DNA from: Leptasterias polaris
Taxonomy: Eukaryota > Echinodermata > Asteroidea > Forcipulatida > Asteriidae
DNA: 64,000 bases
Assembly (NCBI GenBank): GCA_037783415.1
Contig: JAZGTN010000150.1
Location: 4,092,001-4,156,000, forward strand
Direction: 5' to 3'
This document shows positions 14,601 to 29,600 of the stretch, piece by piece (the stretch's first letter is position 1; every line of letters begins with the position of its first letter). The notes below the pieces were generated by a model. It worked only from the letters and a program-made list of their open reading frames with translations, made no database searches and was not told where the DNA came from. The position numbers and the translations under genes are program-made.

Positions 14601-17600
14601 AAGTTTAAACATTTGCATGAATTTATGGATTGAAATTAAGCAACATAACCCAGATTTTGAAAAGCAAGTTGGTTTTACATAAAGTGCCAGTCATGTGTAA
14701 TGTGACGACCAGATATGAAATTATCACTGGGATGTGAAATAATTGTTAGAATTTACTTGTAGGCGTTTGCGATTATTAGATCACATGCTCCGCGAATGTC
14801 TAGAAAAGCTGCCTACCAACCAAAATGTCAAGTTTCACTTTGCATGCTGGGAATTCTTGTCATCGTTATGTATGTGACCCTGTTGAACTCATAATGGGAC
14901 CGCCGCACATAACCAAACATTACATTGAAATGTCAGGGGACGTAAGATGCTATCATTGGTTCAACATTACTCCTGTCAATTTGGTTGAATGAGAACCAGA
15001 CTAAATAAAATGGCATGTGTTTGGATACATGTGGGGAATAGCTCTCCTTGCAAATTATCTCTATGTAAATATACATGCCCCATGTCATCATTTTTTTGGT
15101 GTATAATTGATATTCCATTAGCACAACTTTCATGATCCTTGGAAATCTGAAAGTCAGATAAAGCACAAATGCAATGCCTTAGATATGAAAATATATCTCA
15201 TCAATTTTAAAGTGATATTAAGTGCTTGCTGGAAATAGACTTTGTTTAAATGTTAAAAAGTATTTGAAGATTTTGGGGTACAGCGATTAGCAAAAATATC
15301 GAAACAAAAACTCACGCGGATGTGTTGAGTTAATAGCAATTTTAACCAATATTGATTTAGGTTTTAAGGCTCGTCATGTAAGAAACTTCCATTTGCAAAA
15401 GAGGCTTCATGTTCATTTACTTGCATGCCAAAAAGTACTTAGACATCACATGCTGTGCATGCAAAGGGGGAAATATAGAGCTAGCTGTCTGTTTTATAAA
15501 AGCAAAAATTTGCACACTTTTTTTACCATTTCCCAAATATTTAACTATTCATCGCCCACATTGACATCATTTACCAGGTTGCCAAAATTACTCAGCATTC
15601 TCAAACCATAAAGCCATTTTTTTTGTGCAAAGGCACAAAGCGTAGTTTTGTAATTTCTTGGACTTCTACATTTGGTGTGTGGTTCACTCACATTTTCTCA
15701 CGTAGTGACTAACCGTAATTCATGCACAGTTAATACTGCACATTTAAAAAAAAAAAATATCCCAGTCTTTGCCAACTTGCATTGATATCTCATTGAATCG
15801 TTCAAATTATTCACCTTAAAGTTGAGCTCTCCAGATTATTTTCTCGTAAAAGAATCATCAATACTTTGTTTCAGGTTGTTGGTGCCAACAATTCAGCATT
15901 TTCTTTGTAGCTAAATAGTTTACATAATATCTCTTTTCGAAATGAAAGTACACTGTTTGTTAAACCCTCCAACTGTTCGCAACATTTTCAAGTGAGTTGA
16001 CCAACCATTTGAAACCATTCAACTGCCAAAGTTGTGTATGGTGGCCCAACTGCACAGAACTAACTGTACTGTGTACATGCATTCCCTCATGGTATCATAT
16101 TGCAAGGCTGGTATAGCTTATCTATCATTCAAAACCACAGTGAATGGTATTGAATGGTCAGACAGCAAGAGGGTTAATGAAGGAAAACTAGCACACTTCA
16201 GGATTTCTTTTTGCCAGAAAATTTGAGAAATGTAAATCGGGAAAGTCTCATTTATGTCACCTCTCGTTAGGATTCATGATGCTGACCCATTACAAAAAAC
16301 AGATGATATATATAGTTATGGTTTTTTCCCCCTAGAAAATCTCTGTAAACCCAAAGTTTTGAGCTGTTAAATATCTCTTGTTAAAGCACTTCATCAGGTC
16401 AGATTGCAACACATAAATATCTCTTGTTAAAGCACTTCATCAGGTCAGATTGCAACACATAAATATCTCTTGTTAAAGCACTTCATCAGGTCAGATTGCA
16501 ACTCATAAATTTAAAATCGACTGAGGTCATAGAAATTGTTGCGTTCTTTAAAAAATGTCAACACTATCAACTGGTTAATGGTGACTGAAACTTCAATAAA
16601 CCTTTTTAAGTGGGGCATATTCATTAGTCTCTCCACACAACCCTTGGAGACAGGTGCAACATACAATTGTAGCTCTCTCTCTCTCTCTGGTAAACATGGC
16701 ATACCTGGTCCAGACACTTTGCTTCCTCAAGGGAAAAATTAATTTGAAACATTACCAAATAGTTATCAGACTGCCTGTCATCACGACGGAATTAAAGACT
16801 GAACAACCCCTGTGGTGTTGAAACATCATTGCACACAGACAGCCTTTATCTTAACAATATTTGGAAATGATCATTCAATGTCCTTTTTGATAGATTGGGC
16901 CTGGTTGATAGCTGGATAAAAGATTTTCCTTTTAAACTACCTTTTAAAGAACTACTTTGGGGTCAGTTATCCTCAGAAATGTGCTGAAAGTTTTTACCAT
17001 TTACAGCTGATGGGTGTAGGTGATATTGTGTTCCTTTATCTTGGGAGACATACAGAAATTGTAAACCAATTTCCAATGTGAGATTGTTGGCACCTATGAG
17101 TTTGGAATAAAGTTTGAACAGCATTTTAGTCATTTTCAAAACGAATATTTTGTGTGTGAGTATTCCTGTTCAAGAATACACATCCAAATTAACCCAGAAT
17201 TTTGTCATAATCTACTGTGAGAGTTCTTCTTTAAAAAAGAAAAGAAAGTAAAGCATGAAGTTTAGTTTCCTAATGTACTGCACAAACAGTGTGACGACGT
17301 CCAAGTGGTGTATGGAAATGCAATGCTAAGGAGCAGCTACAGCAGCGAAGTCTACTCTGTAGCACCCCCAAGCAACGCCGAGACCCTAACCTTCCGAGAG
17401 AAACTCCTCCGCGACAGAGAGCGAGAGATTGGAATGACGGCTGAGCAGCGCAATTCCAAATCCTCGGCCCGGCTTCCCCAGAAGAAACGACTGAGCATGG
17501 GGATCATGGGGCGGGTGGCCGCTTTCAACAAGGGGGAGTCGGCATTTGAGGATGAGCCCAAACCTAAACCCCAAGCACCCAAAGAAGAGAAACGGGTAAG

Positions 17601-20600
17601 GCAGAGTGTGGAATGGCAAACAAAACTGGATTGGACTGATTACCATTGTAGATGTAGACTGTTTGGATTGTCTATTCATTAACCTTAAGGATAATGTTTT
17701 GTTAATGGTAGCAGTATTTAGCATAGTCTGTATTGAGGGGAGGATGCAACCATGTCGTCTGCAGCCAATCATTGAGCAAACTAGACTGATGGTAAATGAA
17801 TGGGTAGCTGACTGATCAACTGCAAACACTGTCAAAAAGATTTGTTTTGTCTCTGCCACACTGTTACAGGACAAACACCAGCTATAGTGAAGTACCTGTA
17901 AGCAATGTATGGCCATTTTCAAAACCATTGCTCGGGCTTGAGCTCTGTCAGTTATTTAGAAAACGTGTTCTGTCCTTACGAGCCGTGGCTTCGAAAACGG
18001 ACTATGCATCAATCCAGTCCTTTAAAGATAAACAGGGTTTGGATCATGTTTAGCCCACCTTATTGTAACCACAGTTTGTTGAATTTGCTCTTTGCTTGTG
18101 TTTGACGTAGTAATGAAGTTTGATTAGGTCTTTTTACATCATAGAGTTATATATAAGGACTAGAAGGAGCTCTTGCTAAGTCACGATTGCCATTGGCACA
18201 AATCCCAAGTGGAAAATGTTTGCTGTGTTAACTGAGAGTGACCAGTATGCTTTTGTATGCCCTCTAGTTCTGATAAAATGCAACTCTATGGTCTATGGTC
18301 TATGGTCTACATACATGTACATCAACATAGAGGGCGACATTGCATAGCTGAGACTTCCCATCCTCGGCAATCAAATTGAACTAACTTTTCTCTTTCTCTC
18401 TGTATGTGTGCGTCTCGTTTTATTCTGAATTCCTAGGTGCCAGAGCACAGTGAGCTCACCATCCACATGGAACAGAAACCAAGAAATGAAAACGGTTTTG
18501 GCTTTGAGATCATTGGAGGATCGGACACGCGGAGACCTATTGTTGTCACAAGTGTAACAAAAGGTATTACTCTATACCCCTGGTAGATGCCTTGATCTTG
18601 ACCATTGTGGTAGATGCCTTGATCTTGACCATAGACTGTGCAAGTCTCACGCGCATTCGAACTTCCGGGACCATAGTGGTCCCAGTTTTACGTGGGCGAG
18701 ATTTTGTTTCGTCAATTATTTTAGTTTAACGTAGGTTATGACCTAGAAAAGTATACATGTTGTTGGGAATGTAATACTAAGTGATAACAACATATGAAAA
18801 TAAAACCAATTCAACAATATAACGAAGAAAACCCAAGAATTAAACTTGACCTCAGCTTCCGGTTATTGCAAAAAATTAAGAATTTTGTGCTCGCCTCCGA
18901 TCATAAAACTTACGTAAACGCTTGTTTTGGATGCGCAATTATAATCGCCAGATGCTGTAATTGCAAAGCAAACCCTTTTCATTGCAGTCTATGGTTGTTG
19001 AGGCGTCAGCATCCTCTTTAAACTGCGATACGGGTCCATTTAAGACCCGTTTGACCTTCACGAATACGCGTAAGGGGTTTCTATAAAGTTAACATCAAAT
19101 GGGCATCCTTGTCCCAGAGTTTTAATTTTTTTTCAATAATAATATACACACTATTGTGATTGTTTATTCAAAAGCTAAAACTTTTCATAAAATTGTAATG
19201 ATTTATTTTTGTTGTTCAGATTTTGTCATGAGATATAATTTAAAACAAAGATTTAATTTCAGAAATAAACATGTTCTTCGTTTGACGTGTTTTCTCGTTC
19301 GGATACGCGCGAGACTTGCACAGTCTATTGTGGTTGAATGTCATATTCTTCCAAAATCCATCCCAGGTTTTGGCTTGACATTACGACAGAGCTTCGAGAT
19401 TCATCTTAAGATGAGTTGTTGATATTGCCATTGTGATTTGTATTGTGACATCACACTTTGCTGAGCAGTTTAAATTGATACCCACTTCAGATCAATCTTA
19501 GCTCATGTGCGATGTCACAATACAAATCACTGTGGCGATAGTAACAACTCATGAATCATAGTGCTTTGTGAATTGGAGCACCTTGGCTCAGTTTCAAAAA
19601 GCACTCGGATTTATCTTCACGTGAGTTGACATTATTACCATAGTGATGTGAATTGTGACATCGCACTTTGCTTAGCTATTAAGATAGATACGAACTTCAG
19701 ATCAATCTAAGCTCTTTATAAAATCTAGCCCTGGTTTACTGATCTTATCAGAGTCTAAACTTGTGAGTGTTGAGTTGCTATAGACTGCAAGTCTCATGCG
19801 TACTTGAACATTGTGACCCGTTAAAATGCGCAAGTTTGTTTCCTTCACGTGTTATCGCAATGTAGGTGGGACCAAAGTGGTCCCCAAAGCGTTCAAATAC
19901 GCGCGAGACTTGCACGGTCTATAAAGAGGAGTAATTTTGCTGGATTTGTTACAGCGCCCAGGCAACAACAGGTGCTAGGGTTAATAATTAATTGCTTACC
20001 AACATATGTGTAGTACAGTACAACACAAAAGTAGATTGATCATTTGTAGTGGATGGCATCTTATCAATAGTGAACCCAGTTTACCAAAGGTTACAGAGGT
20101 GTGGCACAAGTTGCTGAAACACTGATTCCAAATCAACCAATTTAGCAATGAATCAAACACTCTGTCCTTTGATCATCAGTAAATCTATGACAGGGTTCAC
20201 GTTAGGTTTTTAAGTTCTTGGGACAAGATGTGACGAGATCACTCAAAGCAGACAGAAATGAACCCCATATTATTCTTGATGTGCAGGAAGCTCGGCTGAT
20301 TTGTGTGATCTAAAGGTCGGTGATGAAATCGTGGCCATCAATGGAGAGAAGACAAAGACGTTTGATAACGACCACGCTATGTATTGTTTTAGCTCCTCCA
20401 TACTCACCGGTGAACTTACACTGAAGATACATCGCTTTGAGGAACCAGGTATGTCCAAGAATATCAGTCTGGAACATCATGTGTGGTGATTTCACGGTGA
20501 CTCGGGGTAAGGGGGGTCGGGTTAGTCTAGTGTTATCTTTCCTGGCCTTCCTTCTCTAGGACCCTGGGGCACCATGTGGATTGAGTTTTTAGTCCCTACC

Positions 20601-23600
20601 TTATTGCGTGGGTTTTCCTCCAACATCTAAAACTCAATATTCGTTCCTTGTTTTCACTCCATGGGGGTTCTCGACTAGTACAATGATTAAATTTGCTTTT
20701 CTGAGAGTTCTTGGCTTCACAACCAGAATTAATTAATAAGATAAATAATAAATAAACAAAATAATAAATATATACATTGGCCTCAGGTATCAGAGAGCTG
20801 GTTTTCACAATGACGCTCTTGAGTTAATATTAATTGTAACAAAGTTCCACATACCAAGTCACTGAAATCATTCATAAAACCAGGTTTCTGAAACCTGTGG
20901 TCGATGTAACGCATCGTTGTAGTCAGTCTGTTTGGAGTAGACTTGGTTTTTGAGAGAAACTACGTCACATTACTGGTATAAACAGGGAAGTAAAAGAGTT
21001 TAGACTTTACCATCAAAAGTGAAGGATAAGAAAGTTGAAAATGAGCTTCAATTCACTTCATATTTGCACAGGCATGAGGAAACATGACTCCTCCACTAGA
21101 CAAACCACAGAGAGAACTCGCAGTACGACTAACCAGTCTGAGTTGCCAAAGCGCCGTTCTGTCTCCCAGCCATCGGACCCTCGGGCCCTCACCCAAGCAG
21201 CGAGGGCCAAGAAGATCCTGCAGCAGATGAGAGAAGAGGAGCAGATGATTGAAGATATGAGGAGAGAGAGAGAGGAGAGAAGGAAACCAGCAGTCAACGG
21301 GTGAGACATGAGAATCATTTCCTAATATATTTTACGGCTTCTTGCACTATGTGAGAAGTAATAGACATGCGTGTGATTACTCAGGTTTTTTCCTGAAAGC
21401 AGGAATTTCCCAAAACCTTGAGATTTTCCTTCAACTTTTCTTGAAAGAAGAAAAGCAGTCGCCAAAAGCGAGAGAGAGGTCATCCATATTGTCTCCAAAC
21501 CTGTAGCTTTTTATTTCTGGTGATGCGCAGAATGTGTAAACGTTCTGAATTGTGATAGCCCCTTTTGCATATGGCGTCACAAGTTCACACATTACCCTCA
21601 CTGAGGTCAAAGGAACACCTTCTTGGTAGAATGTTGTGCATGGTGCGTACGCCTAGGCGTGCACATTTCTGTGTTTGACCTCAATGATGGCGACCTGGGC
21701 CCAATTTCATAAAGCTGTTTAGCAGAAATTACTGCTTGGAAAATTTATTTGCTTAGCAAAAAATGAGTGGGGCACCAGTCGCGACAATGATAACTTTATG
21801 GAATGTTGGCAGGTAACCTGTTTTCGCTAAGCAAAGTTTGTCTGTGCTTAGCAAGTTTTTGTGCTTACAGGCTTTATGAAATTGGGTCCTGTACATAGGA
21901 TTTATAGTACGGCAGGTAGGTGATGGGATGTGCCTTTGATGATACAAACTTGGATTTTTGCACACACTCAGAGTATGTCATGAGCAAGACATTTGTAGGA
22001 AGGGCCACCGCTGATTTGTCCTTTGAAAAAAAAATGGAAGAATAACAAGCTTTTTTGGCCATTTTTACAAAATAAATTTAATATTGCTTCTACATTAAAC
22101 TGCGATGGCCCTATAGTTTAATATCTTCTTCATTACATACGCTGACTGTGTGCCAAATTTAATGATTGTATCACCAAAGGCACAATGGACCTTATGCATA
22201 TGACGTCATTTGAGTAGGGCGCCCTCGCCTAGAGGTCAATAGGAAGATGTTCATTGGCCAGTCCTGTGCGCCGTGCGTACAAATCAGCGTGTTTCCATTG
22301 TTTCATCATCAGTTTACCTCTAAGATGGCGGCTTGGTGGCGTCAATGCATAATGGTCTATTCCCCTCAATATTTCCCTGTAACACCTAGGAGGTTCTGAA
22401 TTTAGAGTAACGGGGAACCCAGCACTGCAAGAATATTTACATTCGTCAAATCTCATCCTTAAGTGGAGGAGTAGATCGAACGGTAGTTCCACTTTGGGAC
22501 TCTTATCAGCTATATTAGGTGCCTCAGACCTAAGCTTTCTCAATTACACTCTAATTGGATGAAGTAATTGGAGATAATTGGCTTCTGGAGGCTGCTGGTA
22601 CATCATAAAGTCTAGTCTACACAATCTCATATCCATCCTCAAGCTGTATGTTACCGATTGCCTAATTCTTATCATACCACATGGGAAGGATAACCGAAGA
22701 TGTTTGCAGACGTGCTTAATTGTCGACCTTTAGCGCGGTGCAGCTGTCTCCCAGTCAATGTGATGGGGCTGGAAGGGAAAGTAAAAATTATTCAGGCCTT
22801 TTTTGTCTATGGTTTTGGTTTAATAACACAAATCAACTCGTATTTCAGAGGCCTTGACTTACACGGAAGCCCTGGAGGCCATTGCCTCTGTTGCCCCTGG
22901 TCTAGGCCTTGGTGCCCCTTCAAAAGTTGGACTATGCCCTTTGCAAAATGATAATGGCCTTGCCCTTTCAAAGATGAGATTCCATGTCTGATTAGAAGTT
23001 GTTTAGATTGTTGGTTTTTTTGTTTTGATTGTTTGTCCCTTTTTGCATCTTCAGTAATCAGATTTGGAATCACCGAGCTGAAACTCAGGATCCTGTTAGG
23101 TCACACTATGATGATCCAGAGGTAGGTGTGATTTCCTAATTGTAAGACATCTTTAGGAGATCCAGAGGATGAGATAATTTATCTCACCAAGTCGACTTAT
23201 TTCATATAATAAGAAAGCCCTTTTGCACGAGACAATTTCTAATAAGAGACCTTGACTAAAATCAGTCCTGTCAAAGCTACCCTTGTTAAATAACAACCAA
23301 GGACCCTTGTTATTTTTAACAGCGATCCAGACCTCCCCCAAAATAGTAACCATGTTAAAATGACCATGATATGTTGTGTGAAACGATTACTGTGCCATAA
23401 CCACAGACCCTAACTATGGTGATACCCTCATTCACATGCACAGAACATGTCACTATAGACTGCAAGTCTCACGCGTATCCGAACGAGAAAACACGAAGAA
23501 CATGTTTATTTCTGAAATTAAATCTTTGTTTTAAATTATATCTCATGACAAAATCTGAAGAACAAAAATAAATCATTACAATTTTATGAAAAGTTTTAGC

Positions 23601-26600
23601 TTTTGAATAAACAATCACAATAGTGTGTATATTATTATTGAAAAAAAGGGACAAGGATGCCTATTTGATGTTAACTTTTTAGAAACCCCTCACGCGGATT
23701 CGTGAAGGTCAAACGGGTCTTAAATGGACCCGTATCGCAGTTTAAAGAGGATGCTGACGCCTCAACAACCATAGACTGCAATGAAAAGGGTTTGCTTTGC
23801 AATTACAGCATCTGGCGATTATAATTGCGCATCCAAAACAAGCGTTTACGTAAGTTTTATGATCGGAGGCGAGCACAAAATTCTTAATTTTTTGCAATAA
23901 CCGGAAGCTGAGGTAAAGTTTAATTCTTGGGTTTTCTTCGTTATATTGTTGAATCGGTTTTACTTTCATATGTTGTTATCACTTAGTATTACATTCCCAA
24001 CAACATGTATACTTTTCTAGGTCATAACCTACGTTAAACTAAAATAATTGACAAAACAAAATCTACCACTATGGTCCCGGAAGTTCGATTACGCGCGAGA
24101 CTTGCACAGTCTATTTGAAGAAAGATGAACAATCACGACCTCCCCCCCAAAAAAAACCACACACAAAAAAACCACAACAACCCCCAAAACCCAAAAACAA
24201 ACAAACCTAAAAGGGATGTGGGAAATATATGTTTTAAGAAGTCATGTGAAAGCTTGTTAAACTATCACAATCGAATGAAGTGGCAGACAACTGGCACACA
24301 TTACCGAGAACCTTTGTTACTGCTGCTCGTGTGTGATACATGTAGGGCCTTAACTCGATATGTCTTGCTAATTTATCTTGCCAAGACTTACTTTATGGAA
24401 TAAGTCAACTTCTTAGTGTATTTATAGACCTTATGCATATGACGTCATTTGAGTAGGGCGCCCTCACCTAGAGGTCAAAAGGAAGATGCTCATTGGCCAG
24501 TCTTGTGCGCCGCGCGTACAAATCAGCGCGTTTCCATTGTTTCATCATCAGTTTACCTCTAAGATGGCGGCTTGGTGACGTCAATGCATAAGGTCTATTT
24601 TGTAAGTTGATTATTGAGAAGTGGATTAACCATCTCAATGTCAGTACATGGTCTGGTCTTGGTTTGAGTGGATAAGAGGCATAGTACTGTTGGAACTCCA
24701 TAGATTAATAATAAGCCAATGGAATAATAAGATGTAATGTCGCCATAGAAATAGAACCCGGAGAACGCTGAGTGCGTCATTGTGCGTGCGGTTTCGTTGT
24801 GAGACCATTTTTATGGACGCGCGTACACCATTTTTTTACGCGTGTATGGCAAAATTAGCATATTACGGTCTATGTGCGTTGCCATTTTTGCCATACACGC
24901 GTGTCACGTGATGATCATTTTGCCATACACGCGTGTCGCGTGGTATCGATACGCCGCATCCACAGACGACACAGAGGACGGTCGAGCTCAGCGTTCTCCG
25001 GGTTCTATTTCTATGAATGTCGCACATCATAAGTTGTAACATTCAAAAATAATAAATTACTGCCATACAAATAAAAACTACATTTGTGCATGTAAGACCC
25101 TTTACATTTTTTGAGGTTGTAAATACCAGACAACTAAATTACTAATTGTTAGTTCCCACTAGTTATGCTGAAGGGTTCCGACAGATTTAAAAAAGTTTCT
25201 AGCCAATGTATGAATGCTGGTCCATACTGTACATGCATTCAACACAGTCGACACAAGGAAAGTTGTCAAACCAGGATGTTGCGGGAAGACATTACAAAAT
25301 TCAAGCACAACTCAACAGGGACAAATTCTTAGTCCAAAGACATAAACTCCTTTTGTCTGTTTATGGAGTAAAGGTCGTAGTGGATAGCAGGTAGATAGTT
25401 TTAAACACCCTTTGTTCCCTTGTGTAGCAATGATTTCAACCATTCTCAGAACTCATTTGTAGAATGTTAATCATACACCATGCATGTAAAGGTTGAAGAT
25501 GTAAATTATAGAGCAGTTGTTGGTGTAAATAGTTGTAGTAGTAATTTAGTTTGTATTGCATGCTTGTTACGACACCAACCCCAATCCTTTAATCCAAACA
25601 GCCGGAAGAGAAGCCAAAGAGTACAGTAACCCCATCAGGCCCGGCTGCCCCTGCTGAGCCTGCTGCCCCAGCTGCCTCTGAACCATCCTACTCAGCCCCT
25701 GAGCCATCCTACTCAGCCCCTGAGCCATCCTACTCAGCCCCTGTACAATCCCACACTACCCCTCGAACTCATCCCACTCACCCACAAACTCATCCCACTC
25801 ACCCACAGGGGGATGCTGACACTCCATTCACTGAAGACGAAACCAAAATGGAAGCTAAAGATGTCGAACCATTTGAACCAAATAAATTGGCTTCCGATCT
25901 GGAGAGGGTATCCCCCAATGGGGAACAGTATGGAAAACCTATCCAAGTTGGGATCGAGATATTAGACGATGAATCCACATCAAACAAAATATCCTCCGAT
26001 TGGGATAGTGTATCTCCTGATGGAGGGGTTAAAGTTGATGAATCAATGATAGATGAATACCCTGAAACTCACGGCTCACACATTGATGATGAGGTGGAAA
26101 TTGTTGAAGAAAACATAGGCAAGTCTGAGGTCAAGCAAGAACATTCGGTAAACCTTGATCAATTACTGGGGACTGATACAGCAGAGTTTAATGGCCAAAT
26201 AAATGATATAAGTCCAGAACGATCCGGGCCCGATGGGGAAGCAGCCAAAGGTTCGTCAGTTGAGACGCACTCCCCAAACAAGTCTAGTAGGCAGGAGGTG
26301 AGTCGGTGTGGTCATTTTGTGCACTGACTGCTTGAAGTGCCTGCACAGCTAACACTCTCACCTAACAACAGGAGGCGATGTTGATTGCCGCCAACGGTCA
26401 ATTCATTGTTTTGCCTGTAACTAACTCATCTAACCTTTCTGAATCTAACCCATTTTAAACTTGAGAAAAAAGAATTAGCTGTTGCAAACTGCTAATACCA
26501 ACCAAAAGGACCTGTGGTATAAATGCCAAAATTAGTTAGTAGCCTGACGTTTCGACCCTAGCAGAGTCTTTCTTGAAGGCTAAACTCAGTACCAAAAAAA

Positions 26601-29600
26601 CATCAATGGTGTTGTACTTTATCTTGTCAGAAGTGATTAGATTTGTTAATACTTTTAGTTGGAAAATTGGTTCTACTTTCAAAGTATCAACAAAACTTAG
26701 TATCTGATTCAAGTCAATTGTTGATTTTAACAAATTGAGGATTCCTCTGATTTCACTTTTAATATATTAGAGTGCGAATTTTCTTCAAAAAACTATTCAT
26801 TTTTACATTGAAATGTATTTGCGGATCATGGTTATTGATGACGTTTTCAAGACAACTGTTTTTGAAAATTCCCAAAGTAATTAGCCCATACAAAGGTTGA
26901 GTTCCAATTCAGTTTGAACAAGCTGTGTCCTGTCTTTACCTTAAACATGATTATATTTTATTTGAAGTTTCAAATGTACAAGATGTTTGCTTTTAACAAA
27001 TTCTTTCTCCTCTGAGCTAACATTACAAAAGGGAAAACTCACATATGAAGATCATTTTGCCGCTCCAGTGCAAAACCAAATTATCTTTATTTTGCAACAA
27101 GGTTGTCTCTTGCATGAAAAATGCTTGGTGCAAAAGCGTTGTATGTCAGGCACAACAGCACAACGGCCTACGTGTTTTTGTGTTTAAGCGCAATACAACG
27201 TTAAGTGCTATTTTAGGTGATACTATGGTTTGCACTGACACAACGATTTACCAATACAACAAAATACACTTGTCTGTCTCTTTACGCTGTGTTTGATCAT
27301 AAACACATTAAGATCAACCAACACCTTCGTTCTTGATTGTGATTAATATGAAAATCCAAAGTTGAGTTTTCCTTATCCTCTTAATCAAACTCAAAAATTT
27401 GGTTTCAAAATAATTTATTGTTTCGAGAGAAAACACATCGAAATAGACTGTTGAAGTATATTGAGTTGTGCACATTTAATCAATTTTAAGAGTAGAAAAT
27501 TGTGTTTTAGAATATGATTATGTTGACGTATGAATAGTGTAATTTTTGTTGTCTTTGATGTCCTATGGATAATGTTCCCAGTAGATCCTTTATGGTTAAT
27601 ATCACTCCAGTGTTTATCGAACGGTTGGAGCGCCATCATTTCAACATACTTCCTAAAATGTTGATCCCAAATTTTAGATCTTTTTGTCATCAGTGACTCT
27701 CACCCCTGCAATACTGGAATTTCCTTTATATACTACGGCGCTACCAGTCTGTGTTTTTTTAACAAACTGTGCTGGTTCAGAGGGACATCATTAAACATTG
27801 TACAGGTTTCTCCAAACGTTATGCCTGAAAATGGTTACCAGGATTGTCTTGATACACTATGTGTACCATTGTCTTGTCAGTGGCATGTCATGGTCGAGCG
27901 GATAAGAACACCAGACTCAAGCTCTGGTGTTTCTGATCAGCAGAGTGTGGGTTCGAGTCCCGGTCGTGACACTTGTGTCCTTACGCAAGACACTTAACCA
28001 TTAATCACTGCGTCCTTCGGATGGGACATAAAGCCATAGGCCCCATGTGTTGTGTAATGCACGTAAAAGAACCCAGTGCACTTATCGTAAAGAGAAGGGG
28101 TTCGCCCCGGTGTTCCTGGTTTGATTGGCAGCAAACTGCGCCACAGCACCTTGTAAACCATTACATGGTGCTATGTAAAGGATTAGGTCTCATACTTCAA
28201 AAACGTAGCTCCACATACCTTGCAACAAAAAATACTGAGCGCTTTGAGATGCCCATTGGGTGTGATAAAGCGCTATATAAGAACGACGTATTATTTTGTG
28301 TGTCTTCTCATGCATCTTGTCTTCTATTGTTTCATCCAGGGTTATGGAACCATCGAGAGTGATGGAGAGATGTTCTCTTCAGAAGATGATGAGAGACCGG
28401 AGACGGACATGGATAGAATGCAGAGAGCAGAGGAGGAGGCTGCATCCAGACAGAGAGACAATAAAGAGGAAGAGAAAAATAAGGTAAGTGAAAACTACGC
28501 AAAATAGAACTTTCCTTTAATTTCACAAAATAATGAGTGTTATTTTGTTTGGACATGGTCAGTTTGGAAACATTTAAAGGGTGTGTGTACAACATTGGTA
28601 AGATTGAAAATATAAATGTTCACAGATTTGCACATAACTTACATGGTATAAAGATGGTCATGGTGGAAAACTTCCCTTGAAAATAGTTTTGCTTGAAATG
28701 CTGTAGTTTTTAGGAAATTAGTAAAACAATTAGTCTTTATTACTGGTGATAAAATCCGATGTTTGAAAACAGTGAAAATGTATAAGGGGATTTTTCACTG
28801 TTTTCTCATGACTCTGAAAACTGATTTAGCTGAAACTTTCACAGGTCTGTTATTTCATGTATGTGTTGGGCCACATCAAGTGTGGATACTGGTCTTTGAC
28901 AAAAGTACCAATGTAAAGAAAAGATTTGACAAAAACTAAATATTTCCTTCAGAGATTAAAGTTCATGTGAAATCATTTTGAATTTTGAGTAAATGTTTGC
29001 TTTTTATTATTATATATTTCTGGTAATGAAACCAAGGATGCCTCATAAGTAAACTTAATCACTGTAGCTCACAAGCCTGAGGAAACCTGTAAACAAGGGT
29101 GCTTGCTATGGGAACCAGAAACACTGGGGTTAACCCCTACTCTTCCACAATAAGCGTTCTGGGTTCTTTTCCGTGCACTACCAATCCTAGTACATGGGAC
29201 CTACGTGTCCCATCCGAAGGACAAAGCAACTATGGTAAAGTATCTTGCTCAAGGACACAAGTGCTACAACTTAAACCCACACTCTGCTGATCAGAAACAC
29301 CAGGCAGAGCTTGAGTCAGGTGCTCTTAATCTCTCTGCCATGACATGCCCTGTTTTGCCTCACTTGCATTTTAACGATTTGTTTTATTAATTGTAGGATT
29401 CTGTAGAAGAGGACCTTATCACCCCTCAGTCCAAGCCAGCAGAGGAAGCACCCATCAGCTTCAAGCATTTCAACCAAGAGAAGAGTGCTCTTCCCCAATC
29501 CCAAGGTCCCCGTCCCTTCCAGCATCACACCTCAGTCAACAGTAGCAAGCCCCCCACATTTCACCCCATCAATTTCTCGGCTCCCAAGCCATTCTCTAAA

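Larger units (their letters stand above)
12981..17289 (+). other. LMO7: 4.3-kb intron
   Basis: No coding exon recognised. It contains a G14 run (13499-13512) and a three-unit 46-bp tandem repeat (16369-16506). The longest open frame (13644-14021, 125 codons) shows no domain, signal or splice context and is regarded as chance. Confidence 0.65.

Noticed and set aside
16369..16506. CRISPR-like array
   Set aside because: Direct tandem units without unique spacers, in an intron of an animal gene.
18794..19021. A 75-codon protein conserved at 18794 and 23969
   Set aside because: The conservation is due to two recent copies of one MITE; no transposase or other motif, and no signs of selection visible.
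27881..27975. A functional tRNA gene
   Set aside because: A and B boxes are present but the sequence continues into a conserved SINE body, and related copies occur at 29100, 51969 and 56697 with decayed heads.
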